The notes beneath the pieces are model-generated. The model ran no database searches. It had not been told where the DNA came from and saw only the letters and a program-made list of their open reading frames with translations. Position numbers and translations under genes: made by a program. From Rudanella paleaurantiibacter (GTDB lineage Bacteria > Bacteroidota > Bacteroidia > Cytophagales > Spirosomataceae), in NCBI RefSeq assembly GCF_009184635.1, contig NZ_WELI01000014.1:85333-149332 (forward strand): DNA of 64,000 nt. Reading direction: 5' to 3'. Positions 1-7,750 of the stretch are shown here, piece after piece (the stretch's first letter is position 1; each line of letters begins with the position of its first letter).

Positions 1-241
1 GCCACAGATGGCTTGTGAGGTCGTCGATTAGCTTTTTGTCGGTGGTAACGCCCGCCTGCCCGACCTTTTCCCGAAGTGCTTTTTTGGTGAGGGCATCGTC
101 GTACAAAGCCCGGCAGATTTCTTCGTTCGACAACAGTCCATCATTGCCGAGGTATTGACGTAGATGCTCCGACTTAGCTGGCAGAAGTAACGAGTATTCT
201 TCCGTCTCCAGTCGTTCGGCAATTGTTTGCGCTTTATTCAT
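1..241 (-). CDS. Hypothetical protein, N-terminal part (runs off the left edge)
   Basis: An open frame reads leftwards from an ATG at 241-239 and leaves the window with no stop, so only the first 80 residues are visible. They begin MNKAQTIAERLETEEYSLLL and continue as a charged, mostly helical sequence with no membrane segment or recognisable motif. The gene is divergent from the peptidase gene starting at 320, and the 78 bp between the two starts are AT-rich and would carry promoters for both. I do not recognise the family. A second frame on the same strand (28-222) is also open but is basic and cysteine-rich and lacks natural protein character, so I prefer this frame. Confidence 0.6.
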   Translation of the reverse strand, partial: MNKAQTIAERLETEEYSLLLPAKSEHLRQYLGNDGLLSNEEICRALYDDALTKKALREKVGQAGVTTDKKLIDDLTSHLW

Positions 242-319
242 ACGGTTGATTTACAAGAAAAATCATTTTTCTACATTTACTATAGTAAAGATAGATTTTC
301 TGACTATATATCTCAACGT

Positions 320-1051
320 ATGAAATGCCTCTTTTTCTGGCTTTTTATTGTCAAAACCACCATTTCTGAAATGCCTTTAATGGCTCAAGTCATTTTTCGG
401 TCGAAATCAGCCGCACCTGAATCGTTAAGAATCAGCCATTTCAATGACACAGTTCGATTTACCAAACCAATCAGTAATTTCCCAAAGAGGAGCGAAAAAG
501 TGCAGCGTAAGGATACAGGTCTGATTGTATCTTCCCACTACCCTACTCAACCGGTATTATCCTCTGACCGGGAAAAACCTTCGGTTCTGGCTGACCGATG
601 GCAAAACGTACCGTCCATTCCTCCCCTGCGCGTACTGAGCCGCAAGCAGTACCGTATCAGCAGTCACTTCGGGGTACGTTGCCATCCGATAACCGGACAA
701 CGCCATCTGCACAATGGCATAGATTTCCCGCAACCAGCCGGAACCCCAGTGTATGCCACCGCCGACGGGTACGTTCGGCACGTCGGCCTAAAACCAGACG
801 GTTTGGGATTGTCGGTACGAATTGAACACTCCAGTGGGTACGTTACCACATACGGGCATCTGAGCCGATACGAGGTTCAGCCCGGCCAATGGATACGACG
901 CGGGCAACCAATTGGTCGGGTCGGGCAAACCGGCACGGCGACTGGGCCACACCTGCATTATATTGTGCAGCTCAGGGGGCGAAATGTTGACCCGATGCGG
1001 TATTGTTTTTTGGCAGTTATCGGAGACAGCCATTTTATTCAATACAAATAG
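320..1051 (+). CDS. M23-family (LytM/lysostaphin-type) metallopeptidase
   Basis: Predicted zinc-dependent endopeptidase that cuts peptidoglycan cross-links. The C-terminal half carries the M23 signature: H131 and D135 in HLHNGID, H180 in YGHLS, and the H211-L-H213 pair in PHLHY, the expected zinc ligands and catalytic histidine. I chose the ATG at 320 because it gives a signal-like hydrophobic start (MKCLFFWLFIV); an in-frame start at 227 would put 31 poorly conserved residues before it. The length, about 243 residues, fits a secreted single-domain peptidase. It lies near mobilisation genes, and conjugative elements often carry a wall hydrolase to let the channel through, so a transfer role is possible but inferred. 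A cell-wall maintenance role is the alternative. Confidence 0.85.
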   Translation: MKCLFFWLFIVKTTISEMPLMAQVIFRSKSAAPESLRISHFNDTVRFTKPISNFPKRSEKVQRKDTGLIVSSHYPTQPVLSSDREKPSVLADRWQNVPSIPPLRVLSRKQYRISSHFGVRCHPITGQRHLHNGIDFPQPAGTPVYATADGYVRHVGLKPDGLGLSVRIEHSSGYVTTYGHLSRYEVQPGQWIRRGQPIGRVGQTGTATGPHLHYIVQLRGRNVDPMRYCFLAVIGDSHFIQYK

Positions 1052-1132
1052 ATAATTAATTATGTTAAATAAAATAAATAGATAACTATCGCGTTGGTGA
1101 ATAAGTATGATTAAGCAAATTGAAACACGTCT

Positions 1133-1387
1133 ATGGATCAGTCAGTAAAACCGCTTTATGAGGATATTCTTGAACTGATTGAATTTCGGGGGATCAAACA
1201 GGGAAAGATTGCCGAGGTAATGCAGATGTCCTACAACAACTGGTATAAATCAAGGCAAAAGCACCTTCGTAATGTAAGCATCCACGAGATAAGCGAACTG
1301 GCAGCATTCTTAGACCTCCCCGTTGAACAGATATTTAGCCTTTGCCACGCCGTTTACAAACAAGGTAGCTTGCAGTCGTCAGACTAA
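1133..1387 (+). CDS. Small helix-turn-helix protein
   Basis: An 84-residue protein in which residues about 8-70 look like an XRE-type helix-turn-helix: a helix around ILELIEFRGIKQGKIAEVM, a turn, then NNWYKSRQKHLRNVSIHEIS, ending in LAAFLDLPVEQIF as in Cro/C1-like folds. It probably binds DNA as a small regulator. It converges with the HTH gene on the other strand, and the two stop codons lie in the same nine bases (1379-1387). The target is unknown. The leader before it is AT-rich but shows no clear TAnnTTTG box. Confidence 0.6.
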   Translation: MDQSVKPLYEDILELIEFRGIKQGKIAEVMQMSYNNWYKSRQKHLRNVSIHEISELAAFLDLPVEQIFSLCHAVYKQGSLQSSD

Positions 1388-1714
1388 CTCCGCCACCCGC
1401 ATTTCCTCCACCATCTTATCAAAAATCACCACCTTCCTCCGATTCCGTATAGCCTGTTCGTTCTGCTGCGGCAGGTCGGAATTGTCAGGGTTAAATAGCC
1501 AGTCTGGGTTGATCTGGTGTTCCTGCACGTAGAAAAGGGCCAGCTTAAGCAGGGCTTCCACGCTTACGTTCAGGTCGCCCTCGGCCCGGAAGATGATATT
1601 CTGCCCTAATCCCAGCGTTTCCTGGAAGTCGCGTTGGGAGTGGCCAAACTGTGTTCTCAATTGCCCGAGCCGACGGGCCAGTTCTGTACGATAAGGGTCT
1701 ATGTCAACGGTCAT
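1379..1714 (-). CDS. XRE-family helix-turn-helix protein
   Basis: A 111-residue protein with an N-terminal XRE-type HTH at about residues 8-62: ELARRLGQLRTQFGHSQRDF, then LGLGQNIIFRAEGDLNVSVE, then LLKLALFY. The C-terminal third is basic (AIRNRRKVVIFDKMVEEMRV) and has no obvious domain. It starts just upstream of the coupling-protein gene on the same strand (27 bp from its stop at 1741), so it could be the last gene of the minus-strand mobilisation operon. A role as regulator of transfer or as an antitoxin-like protein is possible; neither is shown. Confidence 0.7.
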   Translation of the reverse strand: MTVDIDPYRTELARRLGQLRTQFGHSQRDFQETLGLGQNIIFRAEGDLNVSVEALLKLALFYVQEHQINPDWLFNPDNSDLPQQNEQAIRNRRKVVIFDKMVEEMRVAELV

Positions 1715-1740
1715 CTCATTGGTTGGTGGTGCCGGGGCCG

Positions 1741-3741
1741 CTACGAGCCTGCCAGCAAATGGCTGAGTTCCGGGTCCTGCTCAATTCGGTCAAGCTCATC
1801 TGCCAGCAATGTATCAATGTCGGTTTTCACCTGTCGATAGTTCTGCTCCAGCAGCGTAGCCAGTGCGTCGTCGGATAACTGCTCCCGACTCGTCAGTTCT
1901 GGTATCGGGCCGAACGTCTGCATGTCCCGTTGCGTCGGTTCATCTACGATTAACTGCCCGTGAAAGATTTTCTGACTGATCGTCTCGGCAAAATTATCGG
2001 CTACCGCCCCCACAAAAAAGCCCTGCGACAGATTACTTAGTTTAGACTCAGGAATCAGCGAATCAAGTTGGGTCGAAATGCTCGTCGTCGTGTCCCGGTC
2101 GCTAATGGTGTAGGACTGCCGACGCTGCACAATTTTCCCGAACCGGGCCGACAGTGTCTTGGCTGTTTCCCCCACTACCTGCCCCGAAAACACGTTGCCA
2201 ACGGTGTTGAAAATCACGGTGGCCTCCTTGTCGCCATAGTCTCGCTTCAACTGGCTGAGGTCCTGCAAGCCCAAGCAGGTGGACACTTTATTGCTCCGCG
2301 CCGTGGCAATGAGGTTGTCAAGCCCCCGGAAATAGATCGTCGGTAGCTCGTCGATGATGATTGACGATTTGAGCCGCCCTTTGCGATTGACCAAGCGAAC
2401 GAGCCGGGCGTTATACAGACCCAGAGCCGCCCCATACACTTCCTGCCGGGTTGGGTTGTTCCCCACGCACAGAATCTTAGGGGCCTTCGGGTCGTTGATC
2501 TCCAGCGTGAAGTCGTTACCCGTCATCACCCAGTAGAGCGCGGGCGATGCCAGCCGGGCGAGCGGAATACGAGCCGACGCAATCTGCCCCTCCAACTGCT
2601 CGAACGCCCGTTTCTTCAACGCACTCGCAAACGGGATGGTGTAGTTCTCGACATCGCGCTCTGACAGCAGCACCGGGAAAATTTTGTCGTACTCCCGGTT
2701 GGCAAACTCAATGACGTGGGGGAACGTACAAAAGCGGCCATTCTGGTACTTTTTCAGAAACCATATGCAGGCCGTCAGGAAGTTCATCGGCGATTCTACG
2801 AAGAAATCACCCTGCCGCTGAATCCACGTTTTGTTCAGATTGAGCAGTATGGTCCGGGCGGCTTCCTGCGCGTCCACGATGTCGGTCATGCCTTCGGGCG
2901 AAAGCGGATTGCAACGATGCGACCGGCGCGGATCGTCAAAGTTGATAACGTAGAATTTGGGACGTACCTCATAGCTGCGGTGGTGTTTCAGCAGGTAATT
3001 GTAGGCAATGGTCGAGAGGTCGGGGAATTTGAAATCGTAGATGTACATGGCGAACCCCTTCTCGATGTGCTGCCGGATGTAGTTGTTCACCACGGCAAAC
3101 GACTTCCCGGAGCCGGGCGTACCCAGCACCATCGCGGCCCGGAACGGGTTCACGACATTAACCCAGCCCCGCCGATTCCGGTTTTTGTAGTAGTACTCCG
3201 TGGGAATGTTGATGGAGTACTCATTGCTGACCAGGTCTTCTTCCTGCGGAAATGATTCATTTTCCTCGTTGAAGAGGTCCTTATCCACCCGGATGTTGAT
3301 GATGCGGTTAGCATCGCTGCCCGCCCTGATCAGCACCAGAAAGCCCGTGACGGTCGTAAGGGCGTAGCCGATGGCCCGCGAGTCAGCCGATAGCCAGCCG
3401 AGTTTGAATAGCACTGAGTTGCCGAAATACAACAGCAGCCCAACTCCCAGGCCCGTCAATACCCTGCGCCACGTAATCGTCAGCGTTTTGCGGGGTTTGT
3501 TTCCGAAGGTGTACACGGCCAACGGAATCAATGCTACCAGTTTGCTAACCGTTAGGCTATCGAACAGATGCAGGTTCTGGTTGAGGTTGATTAGAAACTG
3601 ATCGAGCACCGGCAGCGTCAGACCCCTGCGGTGCCAGGTATCGTACCCAACGTAATACAAGTGGGCGGCAATGACGGCAAATGCCAGATAAAGTATCACC
3701 GACAGTATGCCTCGATACTCCTTCTCCTGTTCTGAACTCAT
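1741..3741 (-). CDS. Type IV coupling protein (VirD4/TraG family, Bacteroidota MobC-like)
   Basis: This membrane ATPase would link the relaxase-bound DNA strand to the mating channel. The first 140 residues hold about four membrane segments (near 10-33, 63-80, 95-113, 123-139), beginning with the YRGILSVILYLAF segment typical of Bacteroidota coupling proteins. The cytoplasmic part has Walker A GTPGSGKS at 207-214 and Walker B IIIDELP at about 461-467. The length of 666 residues is normal for the family. It reads in the same direction as the relaxase and accessory gene but is separated from the relaxase by a 468-bp gap full of short repeats, so it may have its own promoter. VirB4-type ATPases differ: the channel's VirB4 is at 9324-11840. 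Confidence 0.92.
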   Translation of the reverse strand: MSSEQEKEYRGILSVILYLAFAVIAAHLYYVGYDTWHRRGLTLPVLDQFLINLNQNLHLFDSLTVSKLVALIPLAVYTFGNKPRKTLTITWRRVLTGLGVGLLLYFGNSVLFKLGWLSADSRAIGYALTTVTGFLVLIRAGSDANRIINIRVDKDLFNEENESFPQEEDLVSNEYSINIPTEYYYKNRNRRGWVNVVNPFRAAMVLGTPGSGKSFAVVNNYIRQHIEKGFAMYIYDFKFPDLSTIAYNYLLKHHRSYEVRPKFYVINFDDPRRSHRCNPLSPEGMTDIVDAQEAARTILLNLNKTWIQRQGDFFVESPMNFLTACIWFLKKYQNGRFCTFPHVIEFANREYDKIFPVLLSERDVENYTIPFASALKKRAFEQLEGQIASARIPLARLASPALYWVMTGNDFTLEINDPKAPKILCVGNNPTRQEVYGAALGLYNARLVRLVNRKGRLKSSIIIDELPTIYFRGLDNLIATARSNKVSTCLGLQDLSQLKRDYGDKEATVIFNTVGNVFSGQVVGETAKTLSARFGKIVQRRQSYTISDRDTTTSISTQLDSLIPESKLSNLSQGFFVGAVADNFAETISQKIFHGQLIVDEPTQRDMQTFGPIPELTSREQLSDDALATLLEQNYRQVKTDIDTLLADELDRIEQDPELSHLLAGS

Positions 3742-3788
3742 AGTGAAACCTGCCCCGCTCCTACCCTACTTCACGTACCTGGGTCCGT

Positions 3789-3908
3789 GAACTGCGACAA
3801 AAACCTCGTGGGCGGCACTCCGTCGGGCCACGTTCGGCTTGTCCGTTGAACTACGACAGATTCCTCGCGGAGTGCATGGCAATCCAACTACGACAAAATC
3901 CTCGCGGT
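3789..3908 (-). repeat. Three copies of an 18-bp motif in the coupling protein-relaxase gap
   Basis: The 468-bp gap 3742-4209 has no credible gene. It holds three same-direction copies of an 18-bp motif that reads AACTACGACAAAATCCTC on the plus strand: 3886-3903 (exact), 3849-3866 (two mismatches) and 3790-3807 (two mismatches). Spacings are 37 and 59 bp. The exact complement of this motif occurs three times inside the coding sequence at 7751-8614 and, with three mismatches, in the gene at 7183-7746. The three gap copies lie in three different reading frames, so they are not an intact coding repeat. Flanking bases also resemble the traD repeat, for example GACGGAGTG next to copy three. They may be protein-binding sites or the debris of a duplicated traD segment. 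Confidence 0.8.
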
Positions 3909-4146
3909 CCGACGCTTCGGTCGCTACCTGAATGTTAACCGCCCGGAGGCCCGCTAAATCGTTGTCGTTTGCTTCACGGCCCCAACTTACTCCACGTAGT
4001 CAATGGCCTGATTCTTCTTCCAGCCAGCCGTTTTGAGGGGCTTTGTGGCCGGGTAATCCGGGGCTATTTTATCGTTAGTAATAGCTGAATTGAACCTGCG
4101 ATGCGCTGCTTTGGCAGCAAGTTCGACACAAAAGAAATAGGTCAAA

Positions 4147-4165
4147 ATTGATTTATCAAATCAAT
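4147..4165. other. Small perfect inverted repeat downstream of the relaxase gene
   Basis: ATTGATTT and AAATCAAT form perfect 8-bp arms around a 3-bp loop, 45 bp beyond the relaxase stop. Read on the minus strand the second arm is followed by a short T run, so it could be a weak terminator of the mobilisation operon. The stem is AT-rich, so this is a low-confidence call. Confidence 0.3.
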
Positions 4166-4209
4166 CATATAAAATCCTGCCCCTTCCTTTCGCTGATTGC
4201 CCCAATACA

Positions 4210-5598
4210 TCATCGAATCCGGTGACTAATGACCGTATCTTCTGTCTTTAGGCCCTCGTTTCTGTTCGACAGATTGGGTTGCTGAGGTTGCTCCAATGTT
4301 ATTGGTTTACCTAATAGCTCACTGGCTCTGATCTGTGGCAACTGGCTCTGTTTGTATTCTTCAAACTGTCGGACAGTCAGAACAGCCTGTTCGAGCGGTA
4401 TCCCTTCGCCCCGTAGCCTCTGAACTAACTCAGTAAACGGAAACTCCCCAACAAGCTCACTTTCCGCTTTGCCTGCCTGTTGTCTGTACTGTTCAAAAAG
4501 CCGGGAAATCTGCTGACCCAACTGCTTCCCGGTCTCCGGGCCGATATCTGTACGTACCTTCGCAGTGGCGTTCCCAAACTTTTTACTGAGCCGGTCATAG
4601 CTCCACGCCCCGCCTAATTCGGTCTCGTGCCAGACGTTCCCCCGGCTGTGATCGACGTACAGGTACGTTCCGTCTGTCTCGACAACCTGTACACCTGCAC
4701 TACGAACTACGTTGTAGAAGTCGGCTTCGGTTAGTGACTGGTAGCCGGAAAGCTGTCGCCGGAGCGTGTTCAGCAGTTGTGGTTTCCGGTCAACCTTGCG
4801 CTCCTGGCCTTCTTTGAACAGTTCCTGCAATCGGTCAAACGTTGGTTTGCATTCCAGCTTGCTGGCCTTAATGGCTACAGAAATAGGCTTCGTGCCATCC
4901 GTCAGGCGGAACACGACACCCGTAATAGGCCGACCGCTGACCTTGTGATGAACCGTGCGGGCATCAATATGGTACGTGGACAGTAGCCGTTTCAGATCGT
5001 CGAAACTGCTGCTACTGTACCGGCTGGTTACACGTTCGAGCGTTGCTTCAATGGCGGCTTTTGTCTCCCGCTGGCCGAGTCGGCTCCGGGCCTGCCCCTC
5101 CCCTACCCCATCTTGTAATGCTGGCTTCTCCCCTTCGGCTTCGATAAGTCCGAACTTTCTTTCGAGTTGTTGCCGGATGGTGTTCATCCGGTTTCGGATA
5201 AACGTGTCCGAAATTTTTTGCCCCTTCCGGTCAACGCACACCGTTACGACGTGGACGTGCGGGTGCGCTGTATCGTGATGTCGGTAGAGCAGATACGGCT
5301 GCTTTCCGTACCCGGCCTCGTCAAGAAACTCTTGTGAAATACGTCGTAACAGGTCATTACCCATCCGCTCAGTCGGGTGGAATGCCAGCGACAGATGTAC
5401 GGTCGGTTTCTCGACGCGGGGGTTGCCACTGGCCAGGAACTCCAGCATTTCCCGCTTCGCCAGCCACGAAGCCAGGGCCGTCTTCGGGTCGGGAAAGTTG
5501 CCAGCGGCCAGCCGTTCGGCATCGCCTTCCCGGACCTTCTGCTCATTGTAGAACAGGGCACCCGCTATATTTTTTCCGGTGAGCAGTCGTACAACCAT
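4210..5598 (-). CDS. Relaxase / mobilisation nuclease (MOBP-like, Bacteroidota MobB type)
   Basis: The relaxase would nick the origin of transfer and stay bound to the 5' end of the transferred strand. The start MVVRLLTGKNIAGALFYNEQ is typical of Bacteroidota relaxases, with Y17 the likely nicking tyrosine. The metal-binding histidine cluster is visible at residues 107-116 (HHDT followed by HPHVH). The C-terminal half, after about residue 200, is less conserved. Length is 462 residues. Its first 34 bases overlap the end of the upstream accessory gene (5565-6014), so the two are translated together. The likely target site is the AT-rich region just beyond that gene. Confidence 0.92.
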   Translation of the reverse strand: MVVRLLTGKNIAGALFYNEQKVREGDAERLAAGNFPDPKTALASWLAKREMLEFLASGNPRVEKPTVHLSLAFHPTERMGNDLLRRISQEFLDEAGYGKQPYLLYRHHDTAHPHVHVVTVCVDRKGQKISDTFIRNRMNTIRQQLERKFGLIEAEGEKPALQDGVGEGQARSRLGQRETKAAIEATLERVTSRYSSSSFDDLKRLLSTYHIDARTVHHKVSGRPITGVVFRLTDGTKPISVAIKASKLECKPTFDRLQELFKEGQERKVDRKPQLLNTLRRQLSGYQSLTEADFYNVVRSAGVQVVETDGTYLYVDHSRGNVWHETELGGAWSYDRLSKKFGNATAKVRTDIGPETGKQLGQQISRLFEQYRQQAGKAESELVGEFPFTELVQRLRGEGIPLEQAVLTVRQFEEYKQSQLPQIRASELLGKPITLEQPQQPNLSNRNEGLKTEDTVISHRIR

Positions 5599-6014
5599 TG
5601 TGAAATCTGCTTGATTGTTGCTTCAACACAGTCAAGGTTTTGAGCGAGCCTAAGCTGTAACTGCTCCTTTTCACTATCAGTTTCTGAACCACCATCAGGA
5701 TCTGATTCGGGCAATGTAAGACCTTCCTGTTGCCTGATCTTACCCAGAATCTGGCCCAACTGACTGCCTATCTCGGCAAGTTCAAGCTGAATGGATAGCA
5801 ATTTAGACCGCTCCTCGTTACCGCTTTTCGGGTCGGACTTTGCCAGTAATTGCTGACGGATGTACTCCGCGAAACTTATTTTCTGGCCAGTTGTCTGCTG
5901 TTTGTAGGCTCGTTGAAGTCCCTCTAGGTCTGTTTTGGTTAGGGTTGTTTTAACTACCTGAGTGAGTTGCTGTTCCTCACTTTTTTCTTTTCTTCCTCCT
6001 TTTCCTGTCGCCAC
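5565..6014 (-). CDS. Mobilisation accessory protein (MobA/MobC-like)
   Basis: A 149-residue, strongly charged protein directly upstream of the relaxase and overlapping it by 34 bp. The stretch at about residues 22-60 (VKTTLTKTDLEGLQRAYKQQ, then ISFAEYIRQQLL) matches the ribbon-helix-helix pattern of oriT-binding accessory proteins. The rest is helical, with a likely coiled coil around residues 70-95, and may bind the relaxase. Such proteins load the relaxase on its site and often repress their own operon. The assignment rests on the HTH-like pattern plus gene position; sequence alone would give only moderate support. Confidence 0.75.
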   Translation of the reverse strand: MATGKGGRKEKSEEQQLTQVVKTTLTKTDLEGLQRAYKQQTTGQKISFAEYIRQQLLAKSDPKSGNEERSKLLSIQLELAEIGSQLGQILGKIRQQEGLTLPESDPDGGSETDSEKEQLQLRLAQNLDCVEATIKQISQWLYDCSPEKI

Positions 6015-6130
6015 GTTTTACGCACTTTTTTCCCTTTTTCTGATAAGTATAGCCATTTTTTGGAGAATTCCGTACCAGAAAACACATCTTGCTTTTTTCG
6101 GGATGGCGTCTGTTAGAGGAGAGTGAGCTA
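6015..6130. other. Probable oriT-proximal region
   Basis: In related elements the origin of transfer lies just upstream of the accessory/relaxase operon, which here means this stretch. It holds T-rich runs and the GAATTCCGTACCAG segment, but I see no strong inverted repeat that would pin a nick site. The call is by position only. Confidence 0.3.
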
Positions 6131-6136
6131 TTGCAA

Positions 6137-6372
6137 CAATACTAAAAAGCAGTAATACTAAATTTTAGTGTTTTATTAAACCTGTCCTTTGGTTGTCTCT
6201 CCCTGGTATCAACTGCCGCCCTCCTTCAGTATTTTATAAACACTGCAACACTGTAATCTTACAATACTGTCATACTAAAATTTAGTCTCAGGCCCTCCAC
6301 AATCTTTATACTGTTTGCAGTTTTTTAGTATTTTATGATTACTGTAATAATTTTAGTATTTTATAATAACTG
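6137..6372. repeat. Palindromes and direct repeats in the traA control region
   Basis: The 467-bp gap 6015-6481 is AT-rich and repeat-dense. Two 13-bp palindromes of the form ACTAAA-N-TTTAGT lie at 6157-6169 and 6274-6286, and a half-site at 6140-6146. A second unit, AGTATTTTAT followed a few bases later by ACTG, occurs at 6228-6245, 6327-6344 and 6355-6372; the last two are spaced by 28 bp. A third palindrome of the same kind lies upstream of traN. The arrangement fits repressor operators or iterons. No replication gene is next to it, so I favour control of transfer, or partition sites for the ParA-like TraA. Confidence 0.75.
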
Positions 6373-6452
6373 TCATGCTTTTAAGCAGTAAGTCATACAG
6401 TCAGCATAGCAGTCATTATGGTATACAGTATGTATGACTGACAGAAAGTCTT

Positions 6453-6460
6453 TATGTTTG
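6453..6460 (+). promoter_or_regulatory. Candidate -7 box of the transfer operon promoter
   Basis: TATGTTTG matches the Bacteroidota -7 consensus TAnnTTTG exactly and ends 21 bp before the traA ATG, leaving a short leader. A TTG -33 element is not evident at the usual 19-20 bp distance, which suits a promoter that needs an activator or is tightly repressed. The palindromes lie just upstream. Confidence 0.5.
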
Positions 6461-6481
6461 TCATAAATAATACACTACTAT

Positions 6482-7165
6482 ATGGCAGTATTCATTTCTA
6501 TCTGTACGCAGAAGGGGGGCACCGGCAAGACGACCCTGACTATGCACATGGCGACCTACTTCCACGCAGTGGAGAAAAAGAACGTGATTGTGCTGGATGC
6601 CGACTTCCCGCAGCACTCGTTCTTTAACGAGCGGGCGCTTGAAATCACCAAGCTCCGGCAGGATACCGAACTCCTTGCCGACCTTCAGAAACAGGGCCGC
6701 GCCCCCTACGACGTAAGGAAAGTGTCGATGACCGATGCACCGGCTATGCTCGACAGTCTCGCCGATCAGCCCGATACGCTGGTATTTCTGGATATGCCCG
6801 GCACCATCAACATTGCGGGCTACGATCAGGTCGTCAAACGGCTGGACTACGTTATTCTGCCCATGGAAGCCGACAAGCTCACATTCGCAGCCGGCATGAT
6901 GACTCTGGACGCTTTCAGTAAAATTGGGCGGACAAAAGGGAAGCCTCTAAAAAGCTATCTGCTTTGGAACAAGTACAAGTCGAGCGAGCGGCAGGCTATC
7001 TACGAATCCATCGAGAGCATGGCCGCGCAGCGGGGTGACCTGACCATCCTGGAGACCCGGATTAAAGATTCGGTGATTTGGAAAAACAACCGGTCAACGT
7101 TGTTTCCCCATCCCGAAATTAAAAGATTGATTTACGAGATAAATCAAAAATTTGCTTTGAATTAA
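6482..7165 (+). CDS. ParA-family ATPase, first gene of the transfer operon (TraA-like)
   Basis: A 227-residue ParA/MinD-type P-loop ATPase. The deviant Walker A KGGTGKTT is at residues 11-18, LDADFP around 38-44 is the A' region, and VFLDMPG around 100 is Walker B. Bacteroidota conjugative transposons start their tra operon with such a gene, called traA, whose role may be in placing DNA or the channel. It could equally serve plasmid partition with the next gene as its DNA-binding partner. The start ATG follows a TAnnTTTG box and a dense operator region, so this is the likely operon head. The next gene begins 17 bp after the stop. Confidence 0.88.
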   Translation: MAVFISICTQKGGTGKTTLTMHMATYFHAVEKKNVIVLDADFPQHSFFNERALEITKLRQDTELLADLQKQGRAPYDVRKVSMTDAPAMLDSLADQPDTLVFLDMPGTINIAGYDQVVKRLDYVILPMEADKLTFAAGMMTLDAFSKIGRTKGKPLKSYLLWNKYKSSERQAIYESIESMAAQRGDLTILETRIKDSVIWKNNRSTLFPHPEIKRLIYEINQKFALN

Positions 7166-7182
7166 AATACAGACGTACCTTT

Positions 7183-7746
7183 ATGGCAAAAAAATCGAAC
7201 AAGGGAGCAGCCGACGACATCGCGCTGATGGCAACCTCAGGCATCTCAGGCATTGGCTCTGACCTCGACTCGTGGTTGTCGAAACAGGGCATCGGCGAGA
7301 GTCCGGCAGTAACTACTCCAGCGGCAATCGAAGTGCCGAAGGGAGCCGAGGAGCAGGAGCCGAAAGCCGTTCAACCACAGGCTAAGGCCCAGGTCACGCC
7401 GGTGGAAGCGGAAAAACAGGAGGAAAACGTCGTAGTTGCTCCCCGACAGGAGGAGAGCGTGAAGCAGGAGCCTGCTTCGGGAAAGCCAGGGAAGCAGCGG
7501 GAACGCTACGAAGCCCAGTTTTTCAAACGGATCGAAGGCTTTAAAAAGCCGACGAACATGATGTATATGAGCGAGAAGACGTATCGGTTATTAACGTTTT
7601 TGCTCCGTAGTTCGAAAGAGAGCAATACGAAGATAACGATGCCGGAAATCTTAGAAAATATTGTCGCTCAACACATTAAGGACAATGAAAGTGTACTGAA
7701 CCAGATGCAGAAAGAGCATCTGGAACGATTATCTAAAGGATTTTAG
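7183..7746 (+). CDS. TraB-like protein (DUF3408-type), ParA partner candidate
   Basis: A 187-residue protein of two halves. Residues 1-110 are low in complexity, rich in Glu, Pro, Ala and Gln, and probably disordered; they contain ENVVVAP, encoded by a variant of the 18-bp motif (7420-7437). Residues about 118-187 have the pattern of a ribbon-helix-helix-like domain (MYMSEKTYRLLTFLL, then KITMPEILENIV). The gene follows traA in the order typical of Bacteroidota transfer operons, where DUF3408 proteins sit. It might bind DNA and use TraA as motor. The family name is from gene order and a domain pattern, not from a search. Confidence 0.65.
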   Translation: MAKKSNKGAADDIALMATSGISGIGSDLDSWLSKQGIGESPAVTTPAAIEVPKGAEEQEPKAVQPQAKAQVTPVEAEKQEENVVVAPRQEESVKQEPASGKPGKQRERYEAQFFKRIEGFKKPTNMMYMSEKTYRLLTFLLRSSKESNTKITMPEILENIVAQHIKDNESVLNQMQKEHLERLSKGF

Positions 7747-7750
7747 CGTA

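Noticed and set aside
2716..3255. A 179-residue plus-strand open frame inside the coupling-protein gene
   Set aside because: It is the shadow of a GC-rich gene on the other strand whose Walker motifs are clear; the frame has no domain of its own.
6137..6372. A replication origin with iterons
   Set aside because: Repeat spacing is irregular, there is no Rep gene in the window, and the same palindrome occurs before traN, which points to gene control instead.
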